DNA of 42,007 nt, from positions 5,477 through 47,483 of the forward strand of contig NW_019091432.1 in NCBI RefSeq assembly GCF_001949145.1, in the 5' to 3' direction. This DNA is from Acanthaster planci. Its lineage: Eukaryota; Echinodermata; Asteroidea; Valvatida; Acanthasteridae. A program made the translations under genes and the position numbers. Below, piece by piece: positions 23,081 through 33,779 of this stretch; position 1 is the first letter of the stretch; each line of letters starts with the position of its first letter. The notes beneath the pieces are model-generated. The model was not told the DNA's origin. It made no database searches and worked only from the letters and a program-made list of their open reading frames with translations.

Positions 23081-24306
23081 CTGTGGAATCAAGCAATCGG
23101 TACAAACCGTTAAGAACTGGGGCATCTGGATATTTTTTGGCACACTTTAGCGAAATGTATATATTTAATTTTTGTAACAATTTGTTGAACTATAAGTTTC
23201 CTGTCTTTCGATGCTGGAGGTGAGGCTTTATACACAGACCCTTTTCAAAATTCAAGGGAATTCACCTACCTGAAGTTAGTTGGTTTTGACTGACTATATT
23301 TGCGTTTAATTTACATCAACTTGCAAAAATGATGTGATTTACCTTACGATAGCAACACAACAAATTAACCTCCGAAAAACCCAGAAGGTAAGCCCTGAAA
23401 CAATTTCAACACCCAAGGGACGATGTGAGGGTTTTTTCTCCAGAATGTAACCCAAAATGCTAGTGATCTTAAATCAAAATGACATCTGACAGATTTGGCT
23501 TCTCAAGCCTTTGACTGTGCTTTGCACATTATCTCTTCGGAAAATATTTGGGCTTCGTCTCTTGCTTGGCTCAGAAGAACGAACAGAAGAACTTTTCAAC
23601 ATTCGAGTCAAGATTTTAAGACTTTCTCAAGTTTCGGACTACGATGGTTCGTCAAGAGGTTTTCTCCCGCATTTTGTACACACCGTCAAATAGGCCTAGT
23701 CTCACAGGCACACTGGAAACAGTGTCATAGTTCAGTACTTCTCAAGCAATGAATGATGAAATGAAAAGGCCCTCAAAACATGACAAATATCAGAAGTGAA
23801 AAGACTTGGATTTTCTAATGCAGTGAACTCTTGTACACCCACCCACCCCAATCTCTATCCACACAGACCTATTCCGTCTCCGTCCCACTTTTGTTTGCTT
23901 GGTAATGTTGATCTCAGTCTGTAGGATGCGTGGACAATAGAGGCGAATAACTAGCAATTAGCCAGGCTACAGGAGTGCAGAACCTATTTTTTAATGCTGG
24001 TTCAATGATCTGTTTAATAGTAGATATGACCGATTTGTTCAAATTCATACACTACACGGTGTGGAAAATAACTGTCGCCCTTGATACATTACCAGGGTGC
24101 ACTTCCACGTCACATCCCCCGCGCGAACTCCGCGTGGATTTACAGCCGCAAGTAAATCTGCCAACGGCGATATTATCAATTACCAGGGCCCGAGGTCTCC
24201 CCAGACGGATTGCCGGCGGCAAGTGTGGAGAAAAGCCCATGGTACTGGTTCAGCAAGTAGCACCTGGTGCTCACAATTGTCGGGCGGAAATGGTGTGCAA
24301 AGAGAC

Positions 24307-24630
24307 TTTTTCACTAGATTTATAATTATGCACGCATGCGCACCAATGACCTTCGCCAAAAGGGCCATTAAAATGTACAGGAGTGCGATTTTGATCATTT
24401 CCTCTCAGGTTTTCTGGCTTTGTTCAGTTTTTCTTTGGAAAATTCCATTTAAATGGTTTTTGCTATTAGTTCCTAAAAGTTGAATTTTAGTGGTCTCTAA
24501 AAAGACTTTACAGCTGTAATTTTTCTTGTGTCCAAGGGAAGCGGGGAAAATCCCATTTAGATCAGAATGGCCCTTTCAGCTAAAGTTATTTGTGCGCATG
24601 CGTGCATAATTATTAGTTTTTTAGTGAAAA
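24307..24630. mobile_element. MITE-like inverted-repeat element (324 bp)
   Basis: Both ends read inward from ttttcacta, and both reach ataattatgcacgcatgcgcac, with a small indel between. A second internal pair, aagggccatt at 24,360 and aatggccctt at 24,567, extends the symmetry. There is no open frame. No convincing target duplication. Confidence 0.75.
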
Positions 24631-25127
24631 GGACTGTAAGGAGCTTTAGTCAATGATACAGAAAAAATGAGAGCATGGATCCCGCAGCCTTTTTGATCAA
24701 TTACGTGATTGCATTAGACTCCAAGTCGGTGATTTGTCAAAGTTGCTGTCACTGCAACCTTGGGCGGACAAAAAACCAGACATCAAAATTACTTTAGTCA
24801 CTAACAGCCAAATGGTTTTAACGTAATTGCTGCAGGCAGTGCACCTTTCATTACGACAGAACTGCCCAACGAAAATGGTATGGGCCCACGTCATCGAAGT
24901 TCCCACAAACTAAGACTACACGACCACTTGTACCTGTGATTCATGGCTGCGGTTTCTCATTTCGTAGCCTGATGAAATGAACGGTGTCGAGGCCAGTGCC
25001 TCTCTCGAGGTGCTTTAATTAAGGGTGCACTGAACTAATTCTAGCTCCTAAAATCAACAAAGATCGGAGCCCAATGGTAGGCAGCTGAAGTCCCCGAGGC
25101 TTCTCAAACAAAAAGCAATGTGCTGTT

Positions 25128-25484
25128 TGGTCCTTCAGATTTCATTTGATTTTCAATTTAAAATAAACTGTCTAAATTATCCGTCCAAAACAAACTCACC
25201 ACCCTCCCCCCAAAAAAGTGAATATTCCCAAGTCATCTCAGAAGCCATTTTTCAAATAACATCCCTCACCTTTCTCGGGCGCTTCTGACAAATTTTCAAT
25301 CACATTTTTGTCTGCTTTGACTCCAGATGGGTGCTCCTAAATTTAAAGAGATGATCCTGGGCCATACTAACACAATCCCACAATTTCTTGGCCGACAAAG
25401 ACCCCCCTTTTCGAAAGAATATAAGGGGTACTTTTTAAGTGCTTGCCCGGCGGAGATTTTTCCATGAATTGGGACACTGCACCC
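25128..25484 (+). repeat. Dispersed ~370 bp repeat, copy B
   Basis: Matches 13,118-13,488 from tggtccttcagat to gggacactgcaccc, with many substitutions. It lies only about 35 bp from the broken edge of the retrotransposon's 3' LTR, so its insertion or recombination may have removed the rest of that LTR. Confidence 0.85.
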
Positions 25485-25518
25485 TCAAAGGGCAATTCTA
25501 CCGCATCAGAAATGCTAA

Positions 25519-25611
25519 AAGCCGGGTTAAAAGGTGAAGTTTAAGAGCCTAGAGAACAAAGTTACTTTCCATAAACTTGACATTAGGTCCTTCAGTAGCC
25601 GGGATATTACA
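25519..25611 (-). repeat. Truncated 3' LTR
   Basis: On the minus strand it starts TGTAATATCCCGGCTAC right after the polypurine tract. It follows the 5' LTR for about 93 bp with few differences, then diverges completely at about 25,519. Confidence 0.88.
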
Positions 25612-25620
25612 CTCCTCCCT
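25612..25620 (-). other. Polypurine tract
   Basis: AGGGAGGAG on the minus strand, immediately before the TGTAAT start of the 3' LTR. This is the position and composition expected of a plus-strand primer. Confidence 0.8.
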
Positions 25621-25792
25621 GTAATAACTAACGCTACTTATATACACGTGTGATGACAGTCGAGTGCAGGGTGGACTACCCTGACTTGAAACAGACCGCA
25701 CAGAGGATTATTCTGCCTCTGGTGTGTGCAGCTGTACCAACCTAGGTTCGCAAACTATTTGTCTGTGAAGCCATATCGATCAGGCGGGTTTC

Positions 25793-26869
25793 TCATACGC
25801 AAAGGGTATTTTCTCTCAGATGTTGGATCTGATTGTGTCCCAGGCTCGGTTGAGACTTGTTGTGCCGGAGGATTACTGGAAGTTGTAGGTTTATCAGGCG
25901 TTTGTGGATTGACTTCGGCCTCACGTTGTCGTTAGGGGATTGGCACGGTAGTACCCGTTCCAAAGTCAATATCACTGTCCAAATTTGGAGAGGCGCGAGC
26001 TGGTTTGACCAGACTTTCTTGATTGCGGATGTGGTCCAGGTGACGACGGATCCCACATCCGTTATGATCAAGTCGGATTTTAGTAGGACACCGGACCCGA
26101 GGTACCTCTGATGGTGCCCGGTAACCACTGGCAAACCGGTCTTCGTAAAGTTACGAAGGAACACGGTGCCACCAATCTGGAAAACGCGTGTCCTCGCGCT
26201 CTTGTCATTCTGTTGTTTTTGGTTTTCTTGATGGTGAATGACCCACTTTGTGACATCGGGTCGAAGATGGTCGAGAAGAGAACTTAGACGACGACCCATT
26301 AACATTTTCGTGGGAGACACTCCCGTAACACTGTGCAGGGTGATCCTGTACTTAAACAAGAATCTGCACTCCTTGGTTTCAACTGTTCCTGCAGCAACGG
26401 TTGTCGAAAGCTGAGGCAAGAACTTATCATAGGAGGTGAGTAGCCCTAGGTATGCTCTCAGTTCAGTCACATTTGTTGGTGCTGGTGCATTGTGGATAGC
26501 ATTGACTTCATCGGTAGTCGGGTGCAGACCTTGTGCGTCGATTGTATGGCCCTGGTACACAAAAGAAGAGGCCATGAATTTGCATTTACTGCGCTTGCGA
26601 CAAATGCCAGCTTTTTCCAAGCGAGCCAACACAATCGACAGTGTAGCGAGATGAGACTGGTCATCAGTGCCTGTGATCAAGATATCATTGAGGTATACAG
26701 TCACGTGCAGTATGCCTTGCAAAATGTTCTCCATTGTGCGTTGGAAAATCGCGGGCGCAGAGGAAACACCAAAAGGTAAGCGGGCGTAGCGGAACAAACC
26801 ACAATGGGTCATGATGACCGCGTGGGCACGCGACTCCTCATCCAGGATCAGCTGTCGATATGCTTGCTA
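25793..26869 (-). pseudogene. pol: Broken pol: reverse transcriptase fused to integrase tail
   Basis: The open frame from 26,812 has the reverse-transcriptase landmarks LPFGVSSAPAIFQ and LYLG-type thumb motifs. The catalytic Y-x-D-D site reads YLND (26,695-26,684), with the first Asp changed to Asn, which should abolish activity. A TAG at 26,867-26,869 interrupts the frame just before. After residue ~145 the sequence jumps in frame (near 26,365) to FLFKYR and TGVSPTKMLMGRRL, the C-terminal integrase region. RNase H and the integrase core are therefore missing. The fused frame stays open for 339 codons. Whether the fusion is chance or inherited from a non-autonomous subfamily cannot be told from one copy. 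Confidence 0.9.
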
Positions 26870-27513
26870 GAGGTCAGGCTTGGTGAATTTAGCTCTATCT
26901 GCAAGTGACGCAAACAAGTCTTCGGTTACCTATCCAACTTTGCAGCCTGGTACGCTGTTCACTGATTCTCACTAAAGACCTGTCTGGCTTGAGGACTGGG
27001 ACGATGGGCGCTGCCCATTCTGAGAACTCAACCGGTTCGATGATTCCTGCAGCCTGAAGGCGATCAAGTTCTTTTTCCACCAATTTCCACATAGCTTATA
27101 TAGGAAACAACTCGTGCTTTACAGAAGGGTCGCTGTACATCTTCGTCGACATAGATTTTGGTTGTGGTGCCTTTCAAAGTACCAAGCTCATCGTTGAACA
27201 ACGCTGAATGAGCTTTGAGTACTTCGTTGATACTGGTAGTTCCACGGAGGACGTAGATTTTCTGCCAGTCCAGTTTAATTTCGCGAAGCCAGTTCCTTCC
27301 AAGTAGGCTTGGTCCGTCACCTTTGACGACGAGCAGGGCGAGTTCGTACGTCTTTACGTTATACTTGACTTCAATATTGAAGTTTCCGAGGACCATGACC
27401 TGTTCACCGGTATAAGTGTGGAGTTTCAGTTCAGTTTTCTGCAGTGTCGTATTTGACCACAGCAATGTGGATACCGGCCTCAGAGCAAAGGGAAAGCCCT
27501 TATCCGGTAGCAT
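26870..27513 (-). pseudogene. pol: Broken pol: protease-RT linker and RT fingers
   Basis: The frame 27,513-27,064 has TYTGEQ, a VVKGDGPSLLGRNWL segment and ELGTLKG, all typical of the region between protease and reverse transcriptase in gypsy-type elements. A frameshift near 27,090 moves the homology to another frame, which continues with [14 protein letters not shown] and [14 protein letters not shown]. Homology shifts frame again around 26,960. Confidence 0.88.
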
Positions 27514-27514
27514 A

Positions 27515-27878
27515 AGTTACCATCAGGCAGAATAAGTGAACTGAAAGACACTTAGTTAATTTGAATCGTCTTTAATCCAGTGCTTCCTTGCCAAGATATG
27601 TGGTAAAAAAGACTTGCAGTTTTCCAATATTCCAGGAATAACAGAACTGACACTGTGACAGGAATTCTAAGGACGCGTCATGTAACTACAATAAGAACAA
27701 GTGGGTGCACACATTGAAGGTTTAACATTACATTCTGTATATTTAAGACGGTTCGGACCTCGTCATGCTGGTTGAAAAAGCATGACCACATAAGTGTCAA
27801 GTTACAGCATGGTTCGATCGGATCGGAATGTGCTAAGTATGAAAGGCAAAAGAAACATAAACACGTACAGCACAATGT
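27515..27878. other. Unrelated insert interrupting the protease region
   Basis: Protease homology stops after SEKTF (about 27,879). It resumes with TYTGEQ-side sequence at about 27,511. The ~364 bp between is AT-rich and has no homology to the element that I can recognise. Both junctions carry a possible AAGT. I treat it as a secondary insertion, with approximate borders. Confidence 0.6.
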
Positions 27879-28196
27879 GAAAGTCTTTTCCGACACCAGC
27901 GAGAGCGCTGCACCGGTGTCGACATCCATGACCAGATCGTTATTGTCGACAGACATGGTAACTTTGATGGCTTTCATGCCCGCACGATTCCTACAACACT
28001 CAAAGATAGAGTACACTAGAGTGTTGCCGTTAAAATCTGGCTGCTTGCCGTCAAAATCTGGCTCGTTGCCATCACTGTCTTTCACTATGTTTCCTGTGAC
28101 ACTCATTTGCTTGACTTGATGTCGCGTTTTTACGCTTTTGCCACCTCGACAGTCACTGACGATATGTCCACGTTTTGGCAGTTGAAACAAGCGTTA
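27879..28196 (-). pseudogene. Broken gag-protease segment: zinc knuckle 2 and DTG motif
   Basis: The second zinc knuckle (C-x2-C-x4-H-x4-C spacing) reads through only with a one-base shift between its second Cys and its His. The protease active site VDTGAALSLVSEKTF starts at about 27,923. The catalytic Asp is present, but the domain is cut off by the insert. Confidence 0.85.
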
Positions 28197-28900
28197 GTTT
28201 TTGAAGCTGCACTTAACAGGATGTTGGTTATTTTTGCCACAACGGTAGCAGGGTGTTAATTAGCGTTTTATCCATAGCTTTCGATTCAGGTTGCTTGCTT
28301 GGCTGCATGCAGGTTTGCGTGCTATGTTGCGTGCAGCCCTTGATTGGCTTTTCAATATTTTGTTCAGTGTTCCGTCATTTTGAGACGTTATCAGCAGATC
28401 CTTTTCAGTTTTAGCCGCCCTTTCCATGCTAATAAAGGCCATTGCCATTGCTTTCTCCAGTGTCAGGTTTTTCTGTGCGAGAAGGTTCTGTTGAATGCGG
28501 TCGTTTCGCTAAGCGATCGTGCAACATGTTGTCTATGGTGCTGCCATAATTGCAGGACTCTGACAGTGAGCGCAAAGCCGCTACATGTTGGGCTACGGAC
28601 TCACCCTCTTCTGTTGAACTTGAATCGCTGGACGATTTCCGGTACCGGATTATGATGCTGGGTCATGCACTCTACCAGGTCATCATACGATTTATCGCCG
28701 GGTTTCGCAGGAGCCACGAGATTCCAAAGTAGTTTGCAGGCCTGAGGCCCGATCACAGTCAGTAGAACTGCTTATTTCTTTGCTGCGTTAGTTACATTGT
28801 TGGCTACAAAATAATGTTCCAATCTTTCAACGTACTGAAGCCATTCCTCCTTCCCTTCTCGAAATTCTTCGATTTTACCGATCAAGGCAGCTTTGGTCAT
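28197..28900 (-). pseudogene. gag: Broken gag
   Basis: The start codon is at 28,898-28,900, just after the primer-binding site. The N-terminus MTKAALIGKIEEF with EEWLQYVERLEHYF is typical of gag of this group. A TAA at 28,772-28,774 stops the frame after about 42 codons. Homology continues in pieces to the first zinc knuckle near 28,250, where the spacing is C-x2-C-x5-H-x3-C because the usual His position is Gln. Another TAA lies at 28,194-28,196. Confidence 0.85.
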
Positions 28901-28905
28901 TAATT

Positions 28906-28918
28906 ATCCTCGTCGCCA
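28906..28918 (-). other. Primer-binding site
   Basis: TGGCGACGAGGAT on the minus strand, three bases after the end of the 5' LTR and five bases before the gag start codon. The TGG start matches the complement of a tRNA CCA end. I do not assign the tRNA. Confidence 0.75.
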
Positions 28919-28921
28919 GTT

Positions 28922-29190
28922 TGTAATGAACTGGTCAAAAGATACACGCAATATTTGAGTTGGAGGAACACCGACTTAATTCTATTTATGTGAGGCTCTG
29001 GAAACAAGTGCACCAAGAACTGGAAATGCACACGCAGCATTTATGATACACAGAAACAAAGTAACTTAAATACGACCATAGCGTCCACAGTCCCAAAACA
29101 AGCCGGGTTAAAAGGTGAAGTTCAAGAGGGTAGAGAACAAAGTTACTTTCCATAAACTTGGCATTAGGTCCTTCGGTAGCCGGGATTACA
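28922..29190 (-). repeat. 5' LTR (269 bp)
   Basis: On the minus strand it runs from TGTAATCCCGGC to CATTACA, with TG...CA ends that form the short inverted repeat TGTAAT/ATTACA. Its first ~93 bp match the truncated 3' LTR at 25,519-25,611 with about eight differences, so the insertion is not recent. Confidence 0.88.
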
Positions 29191-30938
29191 GGGGTGAAGA
29201 TAATTGCCAACTGCAGCTGCCAGATAAATCTTCATGCCAAGTTGTGATGTATTACAACAACCATTTGCCAGCTGCTCTCGACTTGTTCTCCAAAGTCAAA
29301 TGGCTACTGGTCCAGTGCATGCAGTGCAGATTCTACCATGATACCTTTGGTTATATGCATCCATATTTTACTCAATTTCTCCTTGCCGCAAAAAGGTGTT
29401 TATTTGTTTTTCTTAATTTACGCAGATTGGTTACTGTGCAAAAAAATAACAAGAAGCAATCAGATAATTCAGCAGGTAAAGTTTTTTTAAAAAAAAACAA
29501 CATGTAGGATATGTAAAGCAAATTTGTCTCTTTGCAGATTTGATCTAGGGAAATACGCCACTAGACACAAACAAAACGATAGCGCAAGAAATCTAAACCT
29601 TGTCGTGAACGGGTGTCCGAGATAAAAATGGTCAACTCGCCCATTTTGACGAAAGATAGGACCTGCTGTCCAGTAAATTAGAAAGGAAACCTGTCTTGTC
29701 AGAATAATGGATGTGGGATTAATCCTTTTAATTAGTTCGTTTACAGTTGGAAAATCCGCTTGTTTACATGAACAAGAACCGAACGTGACGTGCTCTTTAA
29801 ACCAGGCTGGAGAAGCTCGCCTCTGTGAACCCGAACCATGCCACCACGCTGAAGTAACGCCATTACCTCGTATCACTGTTTCGAATAAAAATACCAATTT
29901 CATGTTTTGTTTCAACCACGTACCTATCCAAGTCGACCAACGTTTGCAGAATAATACTCTTTACGTCAAAATAGCAGCATGTGATATCAATATTATATCC
30001 CTGTCATGCCGCAGGGTTTCGGTATATATGAGGGCCCAAGGGAAATCATCCATATTATTGGTAAGACTTAACAGTGGCACCCACTCTCTCAAAGACACGA
30101 CCACCAATGATCCTTGTTCCTGTGCAGTATCCAACCCAGCTACTCATTTTACTGAGGAAAACTTACTTTATTAAATTAGAGTAGTGCTTAAAACGGAAAG
30201 CTTATCCGACCGCTTTGGAACGAAGAAAATCCCATTCTCAAAACTGATTGATCGAGATACATATATCTTCGGCTTCTTATTTTTTAAGACGCTGATTTCA
30301 AGCGGTGGAAGGCAGGCTCTATCGATTTCTTGGCCACGAGCGGTCTCTATGATTGCTGGGATAATGACACTGCCAGGGCACAAACATCACTTTAACACAG
30401 CGGCATTTCACAACGAAATCACTGAATTATTGGTTTGGAGAATCGGTTGTAAAGAAATGCAAAAAATGCAACCGTGGCAACGCAGGCTTAGCACAAATCG
30501 AATGTAGAAATCAAAGCCACACAGTGGCTGGCTGCAATGCCCATGGATTCAGCTTAACGTCTAGGTCTTCCTAAATGGAAAACGAATAGCTGTTACTTGT
30601 TTATAGAGGACTCAGTTGATTTTATGCTACATCTGAGCCCACCTTTATGAAGGTAACAAATGGGGAAAAAACTAAACAAAACGACATGCAAAGCCATCGC
30701 GGAATCCCCCACCTTGGTAAAACCATAGGTGGCAAAAATCAAACGGCAACGCATTCATACGGACCAAAAGGCTGTGACGAGTTAGTCTTCCACCGTTACC
30801 CAGATGCCCAATATCTAACAAAACGATGGGCATACTGGATCAATTATCCCCAAATCTATAAACCAAGATCTTTCTGAAATACCTATTTTTGGCTAAACGC
30901 CTTTTCACACCACAGCCTCTCATTATGGGTTGAACTCA
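29191..30938. other. Intronic DNA with an uncertain ORF
   Basis: No mobile element was recognised. A 155-codon plus-strand frame at 29,707-30,174 is described separately. Two further short frames downstream (30,184-30,507 and 30,647-30,877, plus) have no recognisable product. Confidence 0.5.
29707..30174 (+). CDS. Uncertain small secreted-like ORF
   Basis: 155 codons from ATG, the longest unexplained frame on this strand in the region. It opens MDVGLILLISSFTVGKSACL, which could be a signal peptide cleaved near residue 17. It then has several cysteines and N-linked sites (NVT, NNT). I recognise no domain. A 142-codon minus-strand frame overlaps part of it, and both sit in a host intron on the opposite strand. 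This could be chance in AT-rich DNA or an exon of an unknown gene. I lean to chance. Confidence 0.2.
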   Translation: MDVGLILLISSFTVGKSACLHEQEPNVTCSLNQAGEARLCEPEPCHHAEVTPLPRITVSNKNTNFMFCFNHVPIQVDQRLQNNTLYVKIAACDINIISLSCRRVSVYMRAQGKSSILLVRLNSGTHSLKDTTTNDPCSCAVSNPATHFTEENLLY

Positions 30939-31266
30939 TGGGCGTAAATCCGGGGGGGCGTATATACGAAGTGGGAATGAGCTATTGAATCATCAATCCC
31001 CCCCACACACACACACTTTTTGTGGAGAGCAAAGAAATAGAGTGGATTGTGAGGAACTTTTCAGACTTAAATGCATTCAATATCATTCAAAAAGGGAAAA
31101 AAATTTAAAAAGCCATAAATATGCCATTTTGAATACATACCGTATTACAGATGTACATTAATATCAGGAACAGCGACCTCTGTCTAGAGTCGAATTGTGC
31201 CCCCCCCTTACACATTCTTCTGTCATCCCCCACCTTTCCCCATCCCTCGCCCCCATTTACGCCACT
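30939..31266. mobile_element. Element flanked by 11 bp direct repeat
   Basis: ggttgaactca occurs at 30,928-30,938 and again at 31,267-31,277, exactly bordering a 328 bp segment. The ends are imperfect inverted repeats: tgggcgtaaatccggggg on the left, and agtggcgtaaatgggggcg on the right when reverse-complemented. A diverged relative lies at 18,762-19,080. There is no coding capacity. The 11 bp duplication is long for most MITE families. Confidence 0.8.
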
Positions 31267-32701
31267 GGTTGAACTCAACCCTGGGCGAACCCATAACTGC
31301 CCACGACCGCCTGATTGAAATCTTCACAGACACAGATTCACGCCACTGTGAGCAAGACGTGCAAGTCGAAGGGATACAGTGAGATGGAAAGTTGAATGAC
31401 AACGTCAAGTGCGAGTATTATGTTGAATGGGATCGGTCGATATGCTTGATCACGCGATCTTTGCATGATCGGTGATCTAAGTGCATGATCTGTCGATAAT
31501 TCCCCCACCATCTAACCGTCTTTCGTCTGTAATTCACGGCAACATTGTGAACGATTGCTTAAAGAGGGTAAAAGGGTAGTGAAGTTGGAGATTTCATGTA
31601 GAATCGGCAGTGTCTGGAAGTTTGATATCACAACAATGACCGATTTTAGGTCTGTAGTAAGATGTGTGACACAAATGTGGGGTAACAGCACCTTAAATCA
31701 GGCTCTGCACCACCACACTGACTGACAACAGTTAACTCCCGGAAACTCAGTGGTGATGCGATCCGATAAAGTAAAAAACACGAGGAGTCATTACAGATCA
31801 CAACATTACCTGGCCGTCACAACTGGTCTCATCAACCGACGCGCACGACGGGACGGGCTACACGTGGCCTATTCCCAGTTTCTCTAACATCCTGCATGTT
31901 AACTGCTGATAGGCATTGCAGGAGTCAATTTCCAAAGAATTCAGAATTTTATAGGTTTGAAAGTTTTAAGCTGTTCCCTCTTTTATTCTGCCTTTTCCTT
32001 ATTTTGTTGTATTTGGTAAACGCATAAACTTTTGCGCATGGGAACTACAACAGACAATCGTTTCCCAAGAGATCATTTAGTTCCAGCTTTGTTCAAAATA
32101 ATTCACAGATTCTCTTGACCCTAACCGAAAAACAATGACTGATGCAGTGTAAGTCTAAATTTCTTCGGTCTTATGAAGAAATCTTTCTTCCAAAATGCGA
32201 TATGCTTCCAAGCACTGCACAGATCGTCAGGAAATTTGGATTCAAGAGGAAGAACCTTTGGGATTAAGTGCAGTTTAGCGGTTTCAAGGAAACAAGAAAA
32301 ATAACTTCATCCCAGGGTAGCAGTTCTAAGCTGTGGAATTTACAAACCTGCATGGGTTCCATCTCTAGCTTCGGGCGTAAGGTTTCATGAATTTACTCGC
32401 CTGACCCTCTGGTTCAACACAGGTCCATTTCTGTCTCCGGAATGATCAGTGTATCCAATAAGAGGCTAACGTTTGAAGTGTGTTCATTAAATTCCAACAC
32501 TGACATTACAAGGGAAGAAGCCGAGAAATTGCAAACAGTTCTGTGTCACCGTCACCACGGACCCTCTACTCAAGTCCGTGCCGTCACTGAAGGGGGTGCG
32601 TCAGTACAGTAAGAGTCGAACGCTCGGGGTTGCACAGCAATGTCTGGTTTCTCTCACATTCTTCCTGCACTCAAAATATGACTTCTCTTCCACCCACTTA
32701 C

Positions 32702-32851
32702 CTTCTCGTCGAGATCCAGACGGGGTGCAACTGGAGCAGTAAGTGTCATAGGTCTGACTCCCATCGAGAGGGATCTTGCAGAATGTAAAATACAGCATGT
32801 CAGGATGACAGCATCCAGATAGACCCACAATAGCAAGTCCCGTAACACCAT
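32702..32851 (-). CDS. MMP exon 1: signal peptide and start of propeptide
   Basis: Encodes residues 1-50. After MVLRD comes a hydrophobic core (LLLWVYLDAVILTCCIL), with a likely cleavage after HSA near residue 25. The exon ends GACGAGAAG followed by the strong donor GTAAGT, phase 0. This matches the phase-0 acceptor of exon 2, about 9.6 kb away. An in-frame TAG lies upstream with no other ATG between, so this is the first usable start. A TTTTTATTTAG just upstream (AG at 32,859-32,860) could be an acceptor for a separate 5' untranslated exon. The assignment rests on phase, orientation and signal-peptide character, because the first 50 residues of MMPs are poorly conserved. Confidence 0.8.
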
Positions 32852-33779
32852 CTCTAAGCTAAATAAAAAGTTAAAGACAATATCCTGCTAAATGTAAAGT
32901 TCGGAAATAAGAAGATCACCTCAGGCCAGTGAATTTTTTTTAATCTTTATCTTCTTCGAACTTAAAATGACAAACCATCAAATATTTGCTCGTTGAGTTG
33001 GACTGTGAACTTTTATCATTATTTTTGGAGGACACAAACCCAAATCACAAAAAACGATGGTTAACCAAGCCCTTTAAATTGCCAATGGAGCGAGACACGC
33101 AAAATTAAATTTGGGGTCAAAAATCTGACCTCCGTTATAAAGGTTATCACAAGAGGTAAATTCTATCCTTATTTCGAACTCGTTAAAAACTCAAGGCATT
33201 TCGCCGTCAGCACGGACAAGCAGCATTGGTTACACTTGACTTCGAATGAACCGTAATTCAAGCCATAATTTAGATAAAGAACGAGCACGTGTGTCGCAGC
33301 AGCATTTGACACAATTCGTCTCGATATATCAGCCGATATTGCAAGATTGCTTTTCGAACTTGTAAATATTAGTCTCTAAGAGTAGCAAAGCTCCACAGCT
33401 GCACCTTTTCGATGAACATTCGATAAAATAAGAGTCAAAATAAACGGGGACAAAAGAAAGTGGTTTATTTAATTTTTCTTCACCCTATACATTTTAACTT
33501 AAAGAGTCTACGGTGTAATATGCAAGCATATTATTTCAATTATGGCTGATTAGAAACGATTCAAAACACAAGAAGCTAGACGTGTGGCCCCAATATGTCC
33601 AGTAGCTGTGAAAAGCCAACTTTCAATCTACATGTACACGGAAGTAAAATGCCACCAATCTATTTTCGAACACGACATTTTCAAACGAAGCACCTCTCAG
33701 TACTATAATAAATACACGCGCTTCACTTTCATCTGGGGCCGCTTTGCCATTCGTGCGTTTTGGTCCGTTGTGTATCCAC
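32852..33779. other. Region upstream of the MMP start codon
   Basis: AT-rich, with no gene or repeat recognised. It probably contains 5' untranslated sequence and promoter of the MMP, or an intron in its 5' leader. I cannot identify a TATA box or start site with confidence. Confidence 0.5.

Larger units (their letters stand above)
25519..29190 (-). mobile_element. Defective Ty3/gypsy-type LTR retrotransposon
   Basis: Read on the minus strand, it has a 5' LTR, primer-binding site, gag with two zinc knuckles, protease with DTG, reverse transcriptase, an integrase tail, polypurine tract and a truncated 3' LTR. It has several independent lesions: stop codons in gag and reverse transcriptase, frameshifts, an inserted segment in the protease, a changed catalytic residue, and loss of most of RNase H and integrase. 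At about 3.7 kb it is shorter than usual for the group. It cannot be autonomous. Target duplications cannot be judged because the 3' LTR is cut. Confidence 0.92.
23081..32701 (-). other. MMP intron 1 (9.6 kb)
   Basis: This very long first intron carries an inverted-repeat element (24,307-24,630), a dispersed repeat (25,128-25,484), a broken LTR retrotransposon (25,519-29,190) and an element flanked by an 11 bp direct repeat (30,939-31,266). No recognisable host gene is nested in it. 23.1-24.3 kb and 31.3-32.7 kb are AT-rich with nothing recognisable. Confidence 0.75.

Noticed and set aside
29487-29915. 142-codon minus-strand frame overlapping the 29.7 kb plus-strand frame
   Set aside because: No motif seen, and it starts inside the opposite frame. 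I kept only the plus-strand frame as a weak candidate.
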